From a virus: 21,606 bases of DNA. This document shows positions 20,074 to 21,606 of this stretch, one piece after another (position 1 is the first letter of the stretch; each line of letters begins with the position of its first letter). Under the pieces are notes generated by a model. That model saw nothing but the letters and a program-made list of their open reading frames with translations. It did no database searches and had not been told where the DNA came from. The translations under genes were made by a program, and so were the position numbers. The DNA lies in the IMG/VR virus record IMGVR_UViG_3300028829_004942, positions 1 to 21,606 of that record; one strand, 5' to 3'.

Positions 20074-20147
20074 TACATCCTCCTTGCGCATAGGGTAAAT
20101 TACTCTATGAACACGGGCACTGGGCTCGTGACAACAAGGAGGATGTA
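20074..20147 (+). promoter_or_regulatory. Three-way-junction 5' leader sequestering a Shine-Dalgarno site
   Basis: Outer stem P1: TACATCCTCCTTG (20074-20086) pairs perfectly, 13 bp, with 20135-20147, which contains AAGGAGG (20136-20142) and the first base of the start codon. Inside are P2 (20089-20098 with 20100-20109, CATAG/CTATG plus GTAA/TTAC around a G-U pair, tight at the tip) and P3 (CACGGG 20112-20117 with CTCGTG 20125-20130, 7-base loop). The junction linkers are only 2, 2 and 4 bases. Such a layout resembles a riboswitch or protein-binding leader that blocks translation; it matches no riboswitch class I know. CGGATCGTG is repeated upstream (20031-20039, 20057-20065). Confidence 0.55.
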
Positions 20148-20380
20148 TGTACGTGAACCGTACCGAGATCCACGTTATTGAAGCCTACGGGCGCTCGTAC
20201 AACGAGCTCCACGAGGCGCGAACAGCGTGGCACAACAACCTCGACTTTAGGGTCGTGGCTGTGTTCCCCCCGTTGCGATCGGGTAGGCACATCAACCGTA
20301 GCGACGCAATTAATTTCTCGCCCAATGCTACGATCACTTGGGTGGATCGTTACGGACACGAACTGGGAGTGTTAGCATGA
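20147..20380 (+). CDS. Hypothetical small protein (77 aa)
   Basis: This is a soluble protein of unknown family, mixed alpha/beta (TEIHVIEAYGRSYNELHEARTAWH, FRVVAVFPPL, ATITWVDRYGHEL). It starts at ATG 20147 behind AAGGAGG with a short 4-base gap, and that site is the one hidden in the leader structure. It heads a coupled run of small genes and overlaps the next by ATGA. Coding is GC-richer than in the replication genes. The context suggests an early accessory or host-takeover protein, which is inference. Confidence 0.65.
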   Translation: MYVNRTEIHVIEAYGRSYNELHEARTAWHNNLDFRVVAVFPPLRSGRHINRSDAINFSPNATITWVDRYGHELGVLA

Positions 20381-20592
20381 GCGAAGCGACACTCGCGGAA
20401 TGGCGCCAAGAAGGGTTCGGGGTATGGCAGTTCACGTTTGTCGTCGACGGCTATGATGACAAATATGTGCATCTTGTGCCCGGACGCCTTACGGAAGTCA
20501 TTGCCGAGGGTCTGGCCAAGCATCACTGTGCCACCGAGCTCCGCACCAAGCGTAGGTTCGTATATACCATCTATGCCGAGAAGCTAACATGA
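20377..20592 (+). CDS. Hypothetical small protein (71 aa)
   Basis: No family is recognised. It has a beta-hairpin-like centre (FGVWQFTFVVDGYDDKYVHLVPG) followed by a helix (LTEVIAEGLAKHHC) and a basic strand (RTKRRFVYTIYAEKL). I chose ATG 20377, which overlaps the preceding stop (ATGA), rather than an in-frame ATG at 20338 inside the upstream gene. Its stop overlaps the duplicated mini-ORF start at 20589. Confidence 0.65.
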   Translation: MSEATLAEWRQEGFGVWQFTFVVDGYDDKYVHLVPGRLTEVIAEGLAKHHCATELRTKRRFVYTIYAEKLT

Positions 20593-20608
20593 GCCGCTTA
20601 GAGACATT
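20587..20608 (+). repeat. 22-bp direct repeat, copy 1 of 2
   Basis: These 22 bases are identical to 20846-20867, 259 bases downstream. Each copy holds the start codon and first six codons of a gene (MSRLETL). The copies flank the 68-aa gene, suggesting its insertion with partial duplication. Confidence 0.75.
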
Positions 20609-20630
20609 GACTGGAGATTTTACATCATGA
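20589..20630 (+). pseudogene. 13-codon remnant: duplicated start of the 20848 gene
   Basis: The ATG overlapping the previous stop (ATGA) opens a 13-residue frame, MSRLETLTGDFTS. Its first seven residues equal the start of the gene at 20848, after which the sequence diverges and stops. Its stop overlaps the next ATG (20627). It probably survives only as a coupling leader peptide for the 68-aa gene. Confidence 0.5.
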
Positions 20631-20833
20631 CGACGGCAGAATTCGACAGCGACAAGCTGACAGATGAGCAGCGCAAGGCCATGCGTAACCTGCAAGAGCG
20701 CAGCGGCATCCCTTGGGACGAGTTCCTGAAGAACAGCTACCCGCCTGCTGGCACCATCGCCCCGTATGTGAGCGTCACCAACTTCCACGGCATGTTCGTC
20801 GGCATCGAGCCTGACGGACACACTCACAGCTAG
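20627..20833 (+). CDS. Hypothetical small protein (68 aa)
   Basis: This protein has a helical N-terminal half (DKLTDEQRKAMRNLQERSGIPWDEFLKNS), then a Pro/Gly-rich turn and a beta-type C-terminus (APYVSVTNFHGMFVGIEPDG). The family is unknown. A GGAG lies about 11 bases upstream, rather far, so translation may depend on the mini-ORF that overlaps its ATG. Flanking 22-bp repeats mark it as a likely inserted cassette. Confidence 0.65.
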   Translation: MTTAEFDSDKLTDEQRKAMRNLQERSGIPWDEFLKNSYPPAGTIAPYVSVTNFHGMFVGIEPDGHTHS

Positions 20834-20845
20834 GGGGAGGGAAAG

Positions 20846-20867
20846 ACATGAGCCGCTTAGAGACATT
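20846..20867 (+). repeat. 22-bp direct repeat, copy 2 of 2
   Basis: This is the exact match of 20587-20608; it begins two bases before the start codon of the 81-aa gene and runs into its seventh codon. Confidence 0.75.
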
Positions 20868-21093
20868 AAAGCAGCGCGCCGAAGTGGCGGGGGTGAAGCT
20901 AAGTAGCTGGAGCCCCGGCGACGGCGTGACCAGATACCGGATCCATTTAACCAAGGACGAGTACTTTAGTGCGGGGGGAACAGGATGTATGACGTACCTC
21001 GGGATTGCCGAAGCGGAAGTAGCGGTATCCACGCTACTGTGGGCACAGTGGACACTCCCGAACCTTTGTAACAATGTGCCGATCGGGGGTTGA
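20848..21093 (+). CDS. Hypothetical small protein (81 aa)
   Basis: No family is recognised. The N-terminal helix (SRLETLKQRAEVAG) is followed by beta segments (TRYRIHLTKDEYFSAGG) and a hydrophobic, Trp-containing helix (AEAEVAVSTLLWAQWTLPNL). It starts at ATG 20848 behind GGGAGGG with a gap of about 6 bases. The same start sequence is duplicated at 20589, showing this gene once probably followed the 71-aa gene directly through an ATGA overlap. Confidence 0.65.
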   Translation: MSRLETLKQRAEVAGVKLSSWSPGDGVTRYRIHLTKDEYFSAGGTGCMTYLGIAEAEVAVSTLLWAQWTLPNLCNNVPIGG

Positions 21094-21118
21094 CGATCCT
21101 ATACCCCCACCATTAAAT
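21090..21118 (+). promoter_or_regulatory. Candidate promoter for the last gene
   Basis: TTGACG (21090-21095) and TTAAAT (21113-21118) are separated by 17 bases. It begins over the stop codon of the preceding gene, and the 83-base gap before the next start would carry a leader of about 50 bases. Confidence 0.5.
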
Positions 21119-21176
21119 TTGTTCAGTGAGTCGGGGGGTTCGCCCTCGACTACTTCATCACCGGCTAGGAGCCAAA

Positions 21177-21606
21177 ATGACAGACGCACAGAAGCAGATC
21201 CGACAGTCCTTGAAGACCATCGAGCGGGCCCAGTACCTGAAGGCCAGCCCGAAGGCGGACCTGATCACACGGGCGACGGCCCTTGGGGCGGACCTGGAAG
21301 GCGCCAAGACCAAGGACGACATCTACGACGCCATGATCGCTGTGGCCAACCTTCCCGACCCGTCCCTCCGGGGCCGGAGCTTGATAGAGGCTCCTGTGGC
21401 CTACGTCTGGCACTGGCTCAACGAAAGGCGCGAGGCCGTGAGCTCCAAAGAGCTCCGTCGTAAGGACGCAGTTGCTGACCTCCAAAAGGAAGGGATCGCG
21501 TACCACACCGCACGGACCCAGTTCCAGGTGTGGTTCAGCACCACGAACCGCGGGGCACGCGCCATCACTGAGCTCACTGGGGACGATCTCCCTAAGTCGA
21601 TGCGCG
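21177..21606 (+). CDS. HTH-like protein, paralogue 3, 3' partial
   Basis: The frame runs open from ATG 21177 to the window edge (143 codons seen). It has AGGAG with a 6-base gap. The first ~60 residues are helical and basic (TDAQKQIRQSLKTIERAQYLK...). Residues ~75-125 contain the module shared with the proteins at 10336 and 10677: VAYVWHWLNER, then RKDAVADLQKEGIAYHTA and RTQFQVWFSTT. The downstream part (ARAITELTGDDLPKS) continues outside the window. DNA binding is inferred from the module. Frames in other registers here, on either strand, lack this support. Confidence 0.72.
   Translation, partial: MTDAQKQIRQSLKTIERAQYLKASPKADLITRATALGADLEGAKTKDDIYDAMIAVANLPDPSLRGRSLIEAPVAYVWHWLNERREAVSSKELRRKDAVADLQKEGIAYHTARTQFQVWFSTTNRGARAITELTGDDLPKSMR

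Noticed and set aside
21074-21463. 129-aa frame at the right end
   Set aside because: It overlaps the better frame from 21177, which has a good Shine-Dalgarno and shares a module with two other proteins. Its Pro/Arg-rich composition is typical of a shadow frame.

Overview
The window is part of a tailed double-stranded DNA bacteriophage genome (Caudoviricetes, probably siphovirus-like). It carries tail-type proteins next to a full phage replication and recombination set, gene starts overlap the preceding stops almost everywhere (ATGA, GTGA, TAATG), and there are many tiny genes. No terminase, capsid, integrase or lysis gene is visible, so the window covers only the end of a structural region, the replication and DNA-modification region, and the start of another accessory block. 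The host cannot be determined. The candidate promoters and Shine-Dalgarno sites fit an ordinary bacterial host.

Layout. (1) 1-2537, rightward: the end of a beta-helix tail protein, two 51-aa proteins, a baseplate BppU-like protein and a calcineurin-like phosphoesterase. (2) 2538-2775: a convergent intergenic region with a terminator-like hairpin and a 102-base inverted-repeat structure. (3) 2776-16492, leftward, about 13.7 kb. In transcription order (right to left) it encodes two small unknown proteins, a Sak4-like ATPase, a DUF669/SSB-like protein, a small Cys-rich protein, a compact tRNA-like element, a 41-aa membrane protein, a Cas4-like nuclease, an SF2 helicase and a membrane protein. 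An internal promoter follows, then two related small helical (HTH-like) proteins, QueE, an 88-aa unknown, QueC, QueD, a phosphoribosyltransferase-GTP cyclohydrolase I fusion, DpdA, a nucleoside deoxyribosyltransferase-like protein, a DnaN-like sliding clamp and a family A DNA polymerase. (4) 16493-16735: a divergent control region. (5) 16736-19862, rightward: a Cro-like protein, a PrimPol-helicase and a Holliday-junction-resolvase-like nuclease. A C-tract and TTATAC repeat region between the last two is a candidate origin. (6) 19863-21606, rightward: repeats, a terminator, a three-way-junction leader that can hide a ribosome binding site, four small unknown genes plus a duplicated gene start, and a third member of the HTH-like family cut by the window end.

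How it works together. FolE, QueD, QueE and QueC are the four steps from GTP to preQ0, and DpdA is the family that exchanges guanine in DNA for a 7-deazaguanine. No QueF or amidotransferase is seen, so the simplest prediction is preQ0 (or a close derivative) in phage DNA. Two features are unusual. The FolE domain is fused to an N-terminal domain resembling xanthine-guanine phosphoribosyltransferase (Gpt), which could return the guanine released by DpdA to GMP and GTP. The QueC has lost all four cysteines expected at its zinc site. The polymerase, clamp, PrimPol, helicase, SSB-like protein, Sak4-like ATPase and nucleases form a largely self-sufficient replication and recombination apparatus.
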